Position numbers and translations under genes: made by a program. 58,373 nt of DNA from an uncultured Lachnospiraceae bacterium (lineage in GTDB: Bacteria; Bacillota; Clostridia; Lachnospirales; Lachnospiraceae), in the NCBI GenBank assembly GCA_944383965.1, contig CALWRQ010000002.1, forward strand, positions 1 to 58,373, read 5' to 3'. Within the stretch, counting starts at the first letter, position 1, and each line of letters begins with the position of its first letter. The notes under the pieces are model-generated. The model was not told the DNA's origin and made no database searches. It saw only the letters and a list, made by a program, of their open reading frames with translations. Positions 34,405 to 41,855 of the stretch are shown here, one piece after another.

Positions 34405-34968
34405 TCACCGATCATGCTCGTCCAGAAAAGAAAGGAGCGTATTCAGCTTTTCCGGAAGAGCATCGATAAGAAGATCCGCCAGTTTCTCCGGCTCTGTCCT
34501 CAGACCGCTCAGAACCCATTCCACGGTCATCTGAACGGATCCCTGACAGTACATTCTCAGAAGAAATTCCACGTCCTCATCCAGGTTCCGGCCCAGTTTT
34601 TTCTGGAGAATGCTGCGGTAAAAGTTATAAATATATTCGTAGTCGTATTTGATCAGAGAGTTGTAGTCGTTGGATCCGAAGGCGCAGGCAAAAAAGACCT
34701 TCTCTTCCCGGATAAACTGAAATTTTCTGGTCAGACCTTCCTTCAGGGACAGGCTGACGCCCATCTCTTCAAAGGATTTTTCAACCAGACGTTCGAAATA
34801 CCAGTTCACCAGATCATATTTATCCCTGAAATTTCTGTAAAAAGTCTGCCGGGTCAGACCGCAGTCTGCTACGATGTGGGTTACGGTGATTCTGTCCAGA
34901 GGCATCCGGCCCATCAGCTTTTTGATGGAGTCAGCCATCTTATATTTGGATCTGTCCTGCTGTCCCAT
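34405..34968 (-). CDS. TetR-family regulator, DhaS-like
   Basis: A 187-residue TetR-type regulator. The N-terminal helix-turn-helix is in ITVTHIVADCGLTRQTFYRNFRDKYDLVNWYF (about 26-57). The C-terminal domain with YNSLIKYDYEYIYNFYRSIL and VQMTVEWVLSG fits the TetR_C_8 type found in DhaS, the activator of dihydroxyacetone kinase genes. No dihydroxyacetone kinase is in the window. Its ribosome site is GGAGGAG. It lies between a CPBP protease and a phosphatase gene, upstream of the alcohol dehydrogenase that carries tandem palindromes, which may be its target. Confidence 0.83.
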   Translation of the reverse strand: MGQQDRSKYKMADSIKKLMGRMPLDRITVTHIVADCGLTRQTFYRNFRDKYDLVNWYFERLVEKSFEEMGVSLSLKEGLTRKFQFIREEKVFFACAFGSNDYNSLIKYDYEYIYNFYRSILQKKLGRNLDEDVEFLLRMYCQGSVQMTVEWVLSGLRTEPEKLADLLIDALPEKLNTLLSFLDEHDR

Positions 34969-34977
34969 AGTCTCCTC

Positions 34978-35913
34978 CTATCTCATATTCATCCAGAACT
35001 GCAGTGCAGTGATCAGAAAAAAAAGCAGCATTCCGGGATTGAAAAAGGCAGTGGAAAATCTGCGAAACGGAGGAATTTCCTCCGGGCCGTCCTTCAGCAC
35101 TCTTTTTTTCCGGAGGCAGATGAGCAGGGTAATTCCTGCAAAAGAAGCCAGGATCAGAAGAGCCGTATAAGCGGCTGTGAGAAAACCTGCAGCCGGAAAA
35201 ACGGTGCTCCAGCGAAGCAGAACAGCTCCTACCATTCCCCCCAGAAAGTTAATAGCCATGTGCAGGATAATGGGATACCGGAGCCTTCCCGTGCGGAGGT
35301 AGACATAGGCAAGGATCATGCCCAGTCCGCAGGCATAGAAAAACTGATAGAAATTTCCGTGAATCAGACCGAACATCACACCGGAAACCAGAATGGAGGT
35401 CCGGTCTCCATAAAGCCGGATCCGGTCAATCAGCAGCTTGCGGAACATAAGCTCTTCGAATACCGGTGCGACCCCAACGGAAAACAGCATATTCAGTGCC
35501 AGACTTCCGTCGGAAATCATGGATATGACCTGATTTTCAATAGGGCGTCCCAAAACAGAAGAAACCAGGAGCATAAGAACCGTGCCGATCAGATTTCCGA
35601 CTTCCATGACTCCCATGCAGATGATAAGAAATACCGTCAGAGATCCGGCAGACAGAGGCCTTCCCCTGGATACTTCCTGGCGGACAGGGACCTGCCGGAG
35701 CAGAAACAGATAAACGGGGAAGCCAACCAGATACATGCAGCCCATGGATAAGGAAATGGAGAATACGGGGCTGCTCAGAATCCGGTCCAGACCAGCCGCA
35801 GCAAAAACGATCCATACCAGTATCTGTGCTGCCAGGGCAGTGGCTGCATAAGAAAAATAAGCCAGTCCCAGTCTGGAAAAACATTTTCTGGCATTCCGGT
35901 AATTCAGATTCAT
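34978..35913 (-). CDS. CPBP-family intramembrane metalloprotease
   Basis: A 311-residue polytopic membrane protein with about eight membrane segments. The CPBP (Abi) motifs are all visible: EELMFRKLL (EExxxR), FGLIHGNF (FxxxH) and HMAINF (HxxxN). The family includes CAAX-type proteases and bacteriocin self-immunity proteins. No bacteriocin gene is nearby. The start at 35913 is chosen because AAAGGTGG lies about 6 bases upstream; the frame runs 15 codons further. It is probably the first gene of a unit with the TetR regulator and the phosphatase. Confidence 0.88.
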   Translation of the reverse strand: MNLNYRNARKCFSRLGLAYFSYAATALAAQILVWIVFAAAGLDRILSSPVFSISLSMGCMYLVGFPVYLFLLRQVPVRQEVSRGRPLSAGSLTVFLIICMGVMEVGNLIGTVLMLLVSSVLGRPIENQVISMISDGSLALNMLFSVGVAPVFEELMFRKLLIDRIRLYGDRTSILVSGVMFGLIHGNFYQFFYACGLGMILAYVYLRTGRLRYPIILHMAINFLGGMVGAVLLRWSTVFPAAGFLTAAYTALLILASFAGITLLICLRKKRVLKDGPEEIPPFRRFSTAFFNPGMLLFFLITALQFWMNMR

Positions 35914-35956
35914 AAATCGACCACCTTTCACTGTGTATATGGAAGCATTTCTCACC

Positions 35957-35962
35957 ATTGTA
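35957..35962 (-). promoter_or_regulatory. Extended -10 promoter for the CPBP-TetR unit
   Basis: On the minus strand TGG precedes TACAAT, an extended -10 box. No clear -35 box at 16-18 bp. The leader would be about 40 nt. Confidence 0.45.
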
Positions 35963-35989
35963 CCACAGATTTGATTCCGGCGCTACTTA

Positions 35990-36026
35990 AGAAAGCGCCG
36001 CGCCCCCAAGGGACACAGCGCTTTCT
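35990..36026 (-). terminator. Terminator after the EF-G-like gene
   Basis: AGAAAGCGC (35990-35998) pairs with GCGCTTTCT (36018-36026), 9 bp with a 19-base GC-rich interior. The downstream arm on the minus strand ends CTTTCTTAAG, so the T tract is short. It lies 11 bases past the stop. Confidence 0.6.
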
Positions 36027-36036
36027 GTTCTGGTTT

Positions 36037-38139
36037 TTAAACTTCTCCGTTTTCTGCCTGTGCAGCTCTTGCCTCTACTTCCTTCTTCTGAACATCGCCG
36101 GGAGCCTGCTCATAACGACTGAATTCGTATTCGAATTCACCGATTCCGCCGGTCATGGAGCGAAGATCAGTATTGTAGCCGAACAGCTCAGACATGGGAA
36201 TGTCTGCCTCAATGGTCTGCTTGCCGTGGTGATTGGAATTCATTCCCAGTACACGGCCTCTTCTTCTGTTCAGATCACCCATGATATCACCGGTAAACTT
36301 ATCCGGAACGGTTACCTTCAGGGAAGCAATGGGCTCAAGCAGTACGGGATTTGCATCCATAAAGCCCTTCTTGAAGGCCATGGTTGCCGCCATCTTGAAT
36401 GCCAGCTCGGAGGAATCTACCGGATGGTAGGATCCGTCCACCAGAGTGGCTTTCAGTCCCACTACAGGATATCCGGCCAGGGGGCCTTTCTGAACACATT
36501 CCTGAATTCCCTTCTCCACTGCAGGGAAGTAGTTTTTCGGAACAGCTCCTCCGAATACTCTTTCTTCGAATACATACGGAGTTTCCAGATCACCGGAGGG
36601 CTCAAACTCCATCTTAACGTCTCCGTACTGTCCGTGTCCGCCGGACTGTTTCTTATATTTTCCCTGAACCTCCACTTTCTTGCGAAGAGTTTCACGGAAG
36701 GCTACCTTCGGCTTGCTCAGCTCTACTTCCACTTTGTAGCGATTGAGAAGCTTGCTCACTGCCACTTCCAGCTGCTGATCACCGATGCCGTACAGAAGAA
36801 GCTGGCGGTTTTCCTTATCGTTCACTGCACGCAGGGTAAGATCCTCTTCCATCAGCTTGCTTAAAGCGCTGGATACCTTATCGTCATCTCCCTTATTTAC
36901 GGTTTTGTATCTCATATAGGTATAGGGAGTTGAAATCTGAGGTTTATGATAGAGAATGGGGGCGGAACGAACAGCAATGGTATCTCCGGTCTGAGTCACG
37001 GCCAGTTTGGCAACTGCTCCGATGTCACCGGCCTTCAGTTCCGGAACTTCGATGGCATCCTTACCTCTGAGAAGATAGATTTTTCCTACCTTTTCCTCGG
37101 ATTCTTTATTTACATTATAAATTGTGGTATCCGGTTTTAAAGTGCCTGTGCAGATCTTCATCAGGGAATATTTTCCGATAAACGGATCCACAATGGTCTT
37201 GAAAACTCTGGCGGACAGAGAAACATCGTCATTATACTTGGCCGTAAACCGTTCTCCGGTGGAGATATCCACTCCTACACATTCATATCGGTCGGGAGAC
37301 GGGAAGTAACGGTCGATGGAACGGAGCAGGATACGCAGCCCCTGACAGTTCAGTCCGGAACCCATCATTACGGGAACAATGCTTCCGTCGATGACATGAG
37401 CTCTCAGTGCATCGGAAATTTCCTTCTCAGTAAAGTCATCGCCGGAGAAATACCGTTCCATATATTCTTCGCTGGTTTCTGCCACAGCCTCGATCAGAGC
37501 GTCTCTGGCAATACCCAGGTTTTTCTGAACATAATCCGGAATCTCACATTCTTCATAGGTGCCTACTCCGGTAAAACGCCGTCCGGCCATCTTTACCACA
37601 TTTACGAATCCTACGAACTTTTCATTTTCACGAATGGGGAGCTGGAAGGGAGCAATCTTTCTTCCGAACTGCTTTTCCAGTTTCAGCACAACCTCCCGGT
37701 AGCTGGCCTGATCATCATCCATATTGGTAACAAAAATGATTCTGGGAAGGCGGTACTTCTCACACAGATCCCAGGCCTTTTCCGTACCGACCTGAATGCC
37801 TGCCTTGCAGTTGATCACGATGACGGCGGCATCAGCAGCGCTTATGGCCTCTTCCACTTCTCCTACAAAATCAAAGTAACCGGGAGTATCCAGCAGGTTG
37901 ACCTTGATCATGCCCTCTTCTCCTTCATACTCCAGGGGAATCAGGGAGGTGGAGATGGAGAACTGTCTCTTGATCTCTTCTTTATCATAGTCGCTGATGG
38001 TATTGCCATCGGCTACTTTTCCCATTCTTTTTGTCACTCCGCAGATGAGAGCCATAGCCTCCGCCACGGTGGTCTTTCCGGCACCGCCGTGTCCCAGAAG
38101 CACGACATTGCGAATTTGCTGTGTTCCGTATACATTCAT
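36037..38139 (-). CDS. EF-G-like GTPase with atypical G motifs (EF-G-2 type)
   Basis: A 700-residue protein with the full five-domain EF-G layout. P-loop GHGGAGKT is at 16-23. The switch II segment is DTPGYFDFVGE, where typical EF-G has DTPGHVDF, so the catalytic histidine is a tyrosine. The guanine motif reads TNMD rather than NKMD. Domain IV and V (FRETLRKKVEVQGKYKKQSGGHGQYGDV and later) are conserved. This pattern fits the EF-G-2 group, whose role in translocation is uncertain. The start at 38139 has AGGAGGG 7 bases upstream. It has its own promoter and terminator and no ribosomal genes nearby. Confidence 0.85.
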   Translation of the reverse strand: MNVYGTQQIRNVVLLGHGGAGKTTVAEAMALICGVTKRMGKVADGNTISDYDKEEIKRQFSISTSLIPLEYEGEEGMIKVNLLDTPGYFDFVGEVEEAISAADAAVIVINCKAGIQVGTEKAWDLCEKYRLPRIIFVTNMDDDQASYREVVLKLEKQFGRKIAPFQLPIRENEKFVGFVNVVKMAGRRFTGVGTYEECEIPDYVQKNLGIARDALIEAVAETSEEYMERYFSGDDFTEKEISDALRAHVIDGSIVPVMMGSGLNCQGLRILLRSIDRYFPSPDRYECVGVDISTGERFTAKYNDDVSLSARVFKTIVDPFIGKYSLMKICTGTLKPDTTIYNVNKESEEKVGKIYLLRGKDAIEVPELKAGDIGAVAKLAVTQTGDTIAVRSAPILYHKPQISTPYTYMRYKTVNKGDDDKVSSALSKLMEEDLTLRAVNDKENRQLLLYGIGDQQLEVAVSKLLNRYKVEVELSKPKVAFRETLRKKVEVQGKYKKQSGGHGQYGDVKMEFEPSGDLETPYVFEERVFGGAVPKNYFPAVEKGIQECVQKGPLAGYPVVGLKATLVDGSYHPVDSSELAFKMAATMAFKKGFMDANPVLLEPIASLKVTVPDKFTGDIMGDLNRRRGRVLGMNSNHHGKQTIEADIPMSELFGYNTDLRSMTGGIGEFEYEFSRYEQAPGDVQKKEVEARAAQAENGEV

Positions 38140-38178
38140 AAATAGTCCCTCCTGTTGAAGAATTTTGCCCATGACCAT

Positions 38179-38207
38179 ATTGTACTAAAAATTCAGTAAA
38201 TTTACAA
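38179..38207 (-). promoter_or_regulatory. Promoter for the EF-G-like gene
   Basis: On the minus strand: -35 TTGTAA (38207-38202), 17-bp spacer, -10 TACAAT (38184-38179). It predicts a short leader of about 30-35 nt. Confidence 0.75.
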
Positions 38208-38269
38208 GACAAATATGCAATTTTAACAAAAAATTTCTTTTAGTTTTAGAACTTTAAAGTAATAAATCA

Positions 38270-38298
38270 TTGACAATCCCCCTTACATCCGCTACAAT
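38270..38298 (+). promoter_or_regulatory. Promoter for aroF-tyrA-aroA
   Basis: -35 TTGACA (38270-38275), 17-bp spacer, -10 TACAAT (38293-38298). It is back to back with the EF-G-like gene promoter 63 bp away. The predicted leader of about 30 nt leaves no room for a T-box or attenuator. Confidence 0.85.
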
Positions 38299-38333
38299 CG
38301 ATATTATTGCAGAAAAAGAGGAGCGACTGTACT

Positions 38334-39350
38334 ATGATTATTATTATGAAACCGGGAGCCTCCAAAGAGGCAGTCCGGCATATCACGGATCTGATCGAAT
38401 CAAAAGGACTGAAGGCTCACCTTTCCGAAGGAACACAGGTGACCATCGTCGGTGTGGTGGGGGACAAAACTCTGCTGGAAAATTCCAACCTGGAGCTGGC
38501 GGACGGAGTTGATAAGATTGTCCCTGTAACCGAATCCTATAAGCTGGTCAATAAAAAATTCCATCCTGAGCCTACGACGGTAGAGGTCGGCCCCACCAGC
38601 ATCGGCCCGGGAACTCTGACGGTTATGGCGGGACCCTGCGCGGTAGAGAGCCGTGATCAGCTGATGGAAACGGCGTTTGCAGTAAAAAAAGCCGGAGCAA
38701 ACTTTCTTCGGGGCGGAGCTTACAAGCCCCGCACTTCTCCTTATGCTTTTCAGGGACTGGAGGAAGAAGGGCTTCGCTATATGAAAGAAGCCAGAGAAGC
38801 CACCGGCCTTGCGGTGATCTGTGAGGTGACCAGTCAGAGGGCTCTGGAGGCAGCGGCCAAATATGTGGATATGATCCAGATCGGCGCCAGGAACATGCAG
38901 AATTTTGAGCTGTTAAAGGAATGCGGACGTTCCGGAATTCCCGTTCTGCTGAAAAGAGGTCTGGCCGCTACCATTGACGAGTGGATGAACGCTGCGGAGT
39001 ATATCATATCGGAAGGAAATGAAAAAATCGTTCTCTGCGAAAGAGGCATCCGCACTTATGAAACATCCACCAGAAATACTCTGGATCTCAGCGCAGTTCC
39101 GGTAATCCGGCAGAAAAGCCATCTTCCCATCATTGTAGATCCCAGCCATGCCACCGGCGTATGGTCCTATGTTCCGCCGCTGGCGAAGGCGGCAGTGGCG
39201 GTCGGTGCAGACGGGCTGATGATTGAGGTGCATCCCTGTCCGGAAAGAGCGCTTTCTGACGGGCCTCAGTCTCTCACATTCAGCAATTTTGACCGTCTGA
39301 TGAGTGATCTGAAACCTTATGCCGATCTGGCCGGCCGGAAACTGGGTTAA
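38334..39350 (+). CDS. aroF: 3-deoxy-7-phosphoheptulonate synthase (DAHP synthase, AroF-type)
   Basis: First enzyme of the shikimate pathway, condensing PEP and erythrose-4-phosphate. It has 338 residues: an N-terminal regulatory ferredoxin-like domain (about 1-70, MIIIMKPGASKEAVRHI) and a TIM-barrel domain with AGPCAVES, LRGGAYKPRTSPYAFQG and VDPSHATG. This is the type seen in Thermotoga, where the N-terminal domain mediates feedback by tyrosine or phenylalanine. The chosen ATG at 38334 has GAGGAG 10 bases upstream. It is followed by tyrA after 17 bp. Confidence 0.96.
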   Translation: MIIIMKPGASKEAVRHITDLIESKGLKAHLSEGTQVTIVGVVGDKTLLENSNLELADGVDKIVPVTESYKLVNKKFHPEPTTVEVGPTSIGPGTLTVMAGPCAVESRDQLMETAFAVKKAGANFLRGGAYKPRTSPYAFQGLEEEGLRYMKEAREATGLAVICEVTSQRALEAAAKYVDMIQIGARNMQNFELLKECGRSGIPVLLKRGLAATIDEWMNAAEYIISEGNEKIVLCERGIRTYETSTRNTLDLSAVPVIRQKSHLPIIVDPSHATGVWSYVPPLAKAAVAVGADGLMIEVHPCPERALSDGPQSLTFSNFDRLMSDLKPYADLAGRKLG

Positions 39351-39367
39351 GAACAGGGGGAAACAAC

Positions 39368-40462
39368 ATGAAGGAATCGACAGTTGGCTTTATCGGTCTG
39401 GGCCTGATCGGGGGATCACTGGCCAGAGCGCTGAAAAAAGCGGATCCGCAGCTGACGGTCATGGCATATATGCGTTCTGCGGATAAGCTGATTCAGGCAA
39501 AGGCTGACGGCGTGGTGGATGTGATTCTGGACAGAGTGGATGAAACCATCGGCCAGTGTGACATGATCTTCCTCTGCACTCCTGTAGAGTACAATGAACA
39601 GTATTTAAGGATGATAAAGCCGTATCTGAAACCGGGAGCGCTGGTGACGGATGTGGGAAGCACAAAAACCAGCATCCACCGTGCAGCCAGGGAGCTTTCC
39701 ATGGAAGATTGTTTTGTGGGAGGACATCCCATGGCAGGTTCGGAAAAAACGGGATATGAGAATTCATCGGACCATCTGCTGGAAAATGCATATTATATGA
39801 TCACTCCTCCGGAAGGCGCTCCGGAAGAAAACGTGCAGCGGCTTCGGGAGATTGCTCAGGCAGTCAATGCCATCCCCATGGTGCTTTCCTGCAGGGAGCA
39901 CGATCTGGCTGTAGCTGCCATCAGCCATCTGCCGCATATTGTTGCATCCAGCCTGGTTAACCTGGTACGGGATTCGGATGATTCCAGGGAAACCATGAAA
40001 CAGATCGCCGCCGGAGGATTTAAGGATATTACCAGGATTGCTTCCGCCTCTCCCGAAATGTGGGAGCAGATCTGCATGACCAATACAGAAAATATCTCCC
40101 GTATGCTGGAGCGGTATATCGGAGAGCTTACTTCCGTCCTTGCGGCCCTGCAGGAAAAGGATGAGGCGGCTGTAAGAAGGCTCTTCTCCTCTTCCAGGGA
40201 CTACCGCAATTCTATTTCCGACCGGAACCGGGGAGCCATTGAACCGGACTATTCTTTTTCCGTGGACATTGTGGACGAGGTGGGATCCATTTCTACTCTG
40301 TCCGTGATCCTGGCGGCAAAAGGCATCAGTATAAAAAACATCGGGATCAATCACAACCGGGAGCACGGAGAAGGTGCTCTGCGGATCTCGTTCTATGATG
40401 AAGCCTCCAGAGACGCGGCCTGGAACCGACTGGAAGATTACAAATATACGCTTATTCCGTGA
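39368..40462 (+). CDS. tyrA: Prephenate dehydrogenase TyrA
   Basis: A 364-residue prephenate dehydrogenase leading to tyrosine. The N-terminal Rossmann motif is GLGLIGGSLARALK (about 10-23). The catalytic HPMAGSEKTGYENS is near 120, and a C-terminal ACT-like domain (about 295-364, VDIVDEVGSISTLSVILAAKGISI) probably binds tyrosine for feedback. The ribosome site is GGGGG 7 bases before the ATG. It is in the middle of aroF-tyrA-aroA. Confidence 0.95.
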   Translation: MKESTVGFIGLGLIGGSLARALKKADPQLTVMAYMRSADKLIQAKADGVVDVILDRVDETIGQCDMIFLCTPVEYNEQYLRMIKPYLKPGALVTDVGSTKTSIHRAARELSMEDCFVGGHPMAGSEKTGYENSSDHLLENAYYMITPPEGAPEENVQRLREIAQAVNAIPMVLSCREHDLAVAAISHLPHIVASSLVNLVRDSDDSRETMKQIAAGGFKDITRIASASPEMWEQICMTNTENISRMLERYIGELTSVLAALQEKDEAAVRRLFSSSRDYRNSISDRNRGAIEPDYSFSVDIVDEVGSISTLSVILAAKGISIKNIGINHNREHGEGALRISFYDEASRDAAWNRLEDYKYTLIP

Positions 40463-40499
40463 ATGCGGAAAATGACTGCAGAAAAGAGAGGAAGCTGAT

Positions 40500-41780
40500 A
40501 TGAAATTTTCACGGAGTGCTCCCCTGAAGGGAAGCCTGGAAATACCGGGAGATAAATCCATCTCCCACCGCAGTATCATGTTCGGGGCGCTGGCAAAGGG
40601 AACTACGGAGATTTCCCATTTCCTGAAAGGTGCAGACTGCCTTTCCACGATCTCCTGCTTCCGGCAGATGGGAATTGATATTGAAGAGAAGGACGGAAAA
40701 ATACTGGTCCATGGAAAAGGGCTGCACGGCCTGCAAAAGCCGGAAGGGGTGCTTGACTGCGGGAACAGCGGAACAACGACCCGTCTGATCAGCGGAATTT
40801 TAGCCGGTCAGGACTTTGACGTGACGCTCACAGGAGATGAATCCATACAGAAGCGTCCGATGGGAAGGATCATGGAGCCCCTGTCACGGATGGGTGCCCA
40901 GATCAGAAGCATAAAAGAAAACGGCTGTGCTCCTCTTTTTATTCAGGGAGCTCCTCTCCATGGGATCTGCTATTCCACTCCTGTGGCTTCTGCCCAGGTA
41001 AAATCCGCTGTTCTTCTTGCAGGGCTCTATGCGGATGGGGAAACGCAGGTAACGGAACCGGCTCTTTCCAGAGATCATACCGAACGGATGCTCTCTTCCT
41101 TCGGAGCAGATATCCGGTCTGAGGGAACCACAGCGGTGATTCGTCCCGCATCAGAACTTTACGGACAGAGCATTCAGGTGCCGGGAGACATATCTTCCGC
41201 TGCGTTTTTCCTGGCAGCCGGACTTCTGGTGCCCGGTTCACAGATCCTTCTCAGAAATGTGGGCATCAATCCCACCCGGGATGGAGTGATCCGGGTATTC
41301 CGTCAGATGGGGGGGCGTATTGAAATGCCCCATACCTATCTCTGCGGGGGGGAACCGGCTGCAGACCTGCTTGTAAGTGCCGGCTCTCTTCATGGAACAG
41401 TGATCGAAGGCGATGTGATTCCTACTCTGATCGATGAGCTGCCTGTGATTGCCGCAGCCGCCTGTTTTGCAGAGGGAGAAACGGTGATCCGGGATGCGGG
41501 CGAGCTGAAAGTGAAGGAATCCAATCGCATTGAAGCGATGGTGACCAATCTGCGTGCCATGGGGGCAGATGCAGAGGAAACGGAAGACGGAATGATCATA
41601 CGGGGAGGAAGGCCTCTTCACGGAGCAGTGATCAGCTCCAGAAACGATCATCGGATTGCCATGACCTTTGCCATAGCAGCTCTGATGGCTGAGGGAGAAA
41701 CTCATATTCCGGAATGGAACTGCGTGGATATTTCCTATCCGGATTTTCTGGCTGATCTTCGTTCTCTGATCGGATACTGA
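40500..41780 (+). CDS. aroA: 3-phosphoshikimate 1-carboxyvinyltransferase (EPSP synthase)
   Basis: A 426-residue EPSP synthase, joining PEP to shikimate-3-phosphate. Motifs PGDKSISHRSIMFGALAKG, NSGTTTRL, RDHTERML, KVKESNRIEAM and NDHRIAMTFA are all intact. The NSGTTTRL stretch, with TTT rather than the GNAGTAMR of class I enzymes, fits class II-type bacterial EPSP synthases. The ribosome site AGAGGAAG is 5 bases before the start. It is the last gene of the aromatic operon and ends before a shared terminator. Confidence 0.97.
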   Translation: MKFSRSAPLKGSLEIPGDKSISHRSIMFGALAKGTTEISHFLKGADCLSTISCFRQMGIDIEEKDGKILVHGKGLHGLQKPEGVLDCGNSGTTTRLISGILAGQDFDVTLTGDESIQKRPMGRIMEPLSRMGAQIRSIKENGCAPLFIQGAPLHGICYSTPVASAQVKSAVLLAGLYADGETQVTEPALSRDHTERMLSSFGADIRSEGTTAVIRPASELYGQSIQVPGDISSAAFFLAAGLLVPGSQILLRNVGINPTRDGVIRVFRQMGGRIEMPHTYLCGGEPAADLLVSAGSLHGTVIEGDVIPTLIDELPVIAAAACFAEGETVIRDAGELKVKESNRIEAMVTNLRAMGADAEETEDGMIIRGGRPLHGAVISSRNDHRIAMTFAIAALMAEGETHIPEWNCVDISYPDFLADLRSLIGY

Positions 41781-41798
41781 CAGATTACCGAAAAAAGA

Positions 41799-41846
41799 AG
41801 AACCGGATTGGCGGAGCTGAATGGCTCCCCTTCCGGTTCTTTTTCT
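41799..41846 (+). terminator. Bidirectional terminator between aroA and the class A PBP gene
   Basis: AGAACCGGA (41799-41807) pairs with TCCGGTTCT (41832-41840) followed by TTTTTC on the plus strand. The other side has an A-rich run, giving T's for the convergent minus-strand gene. Confidence 0.85.
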
Positions 41847-41855
41847 GTGCTTTTA

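Noticed and set aside
34978-35913. Bacteriocin immunity system around the CPBP protease
   Set aside because: No small bacteriocin precursor, export ABC transporter or processing peptidase gene is nearby.
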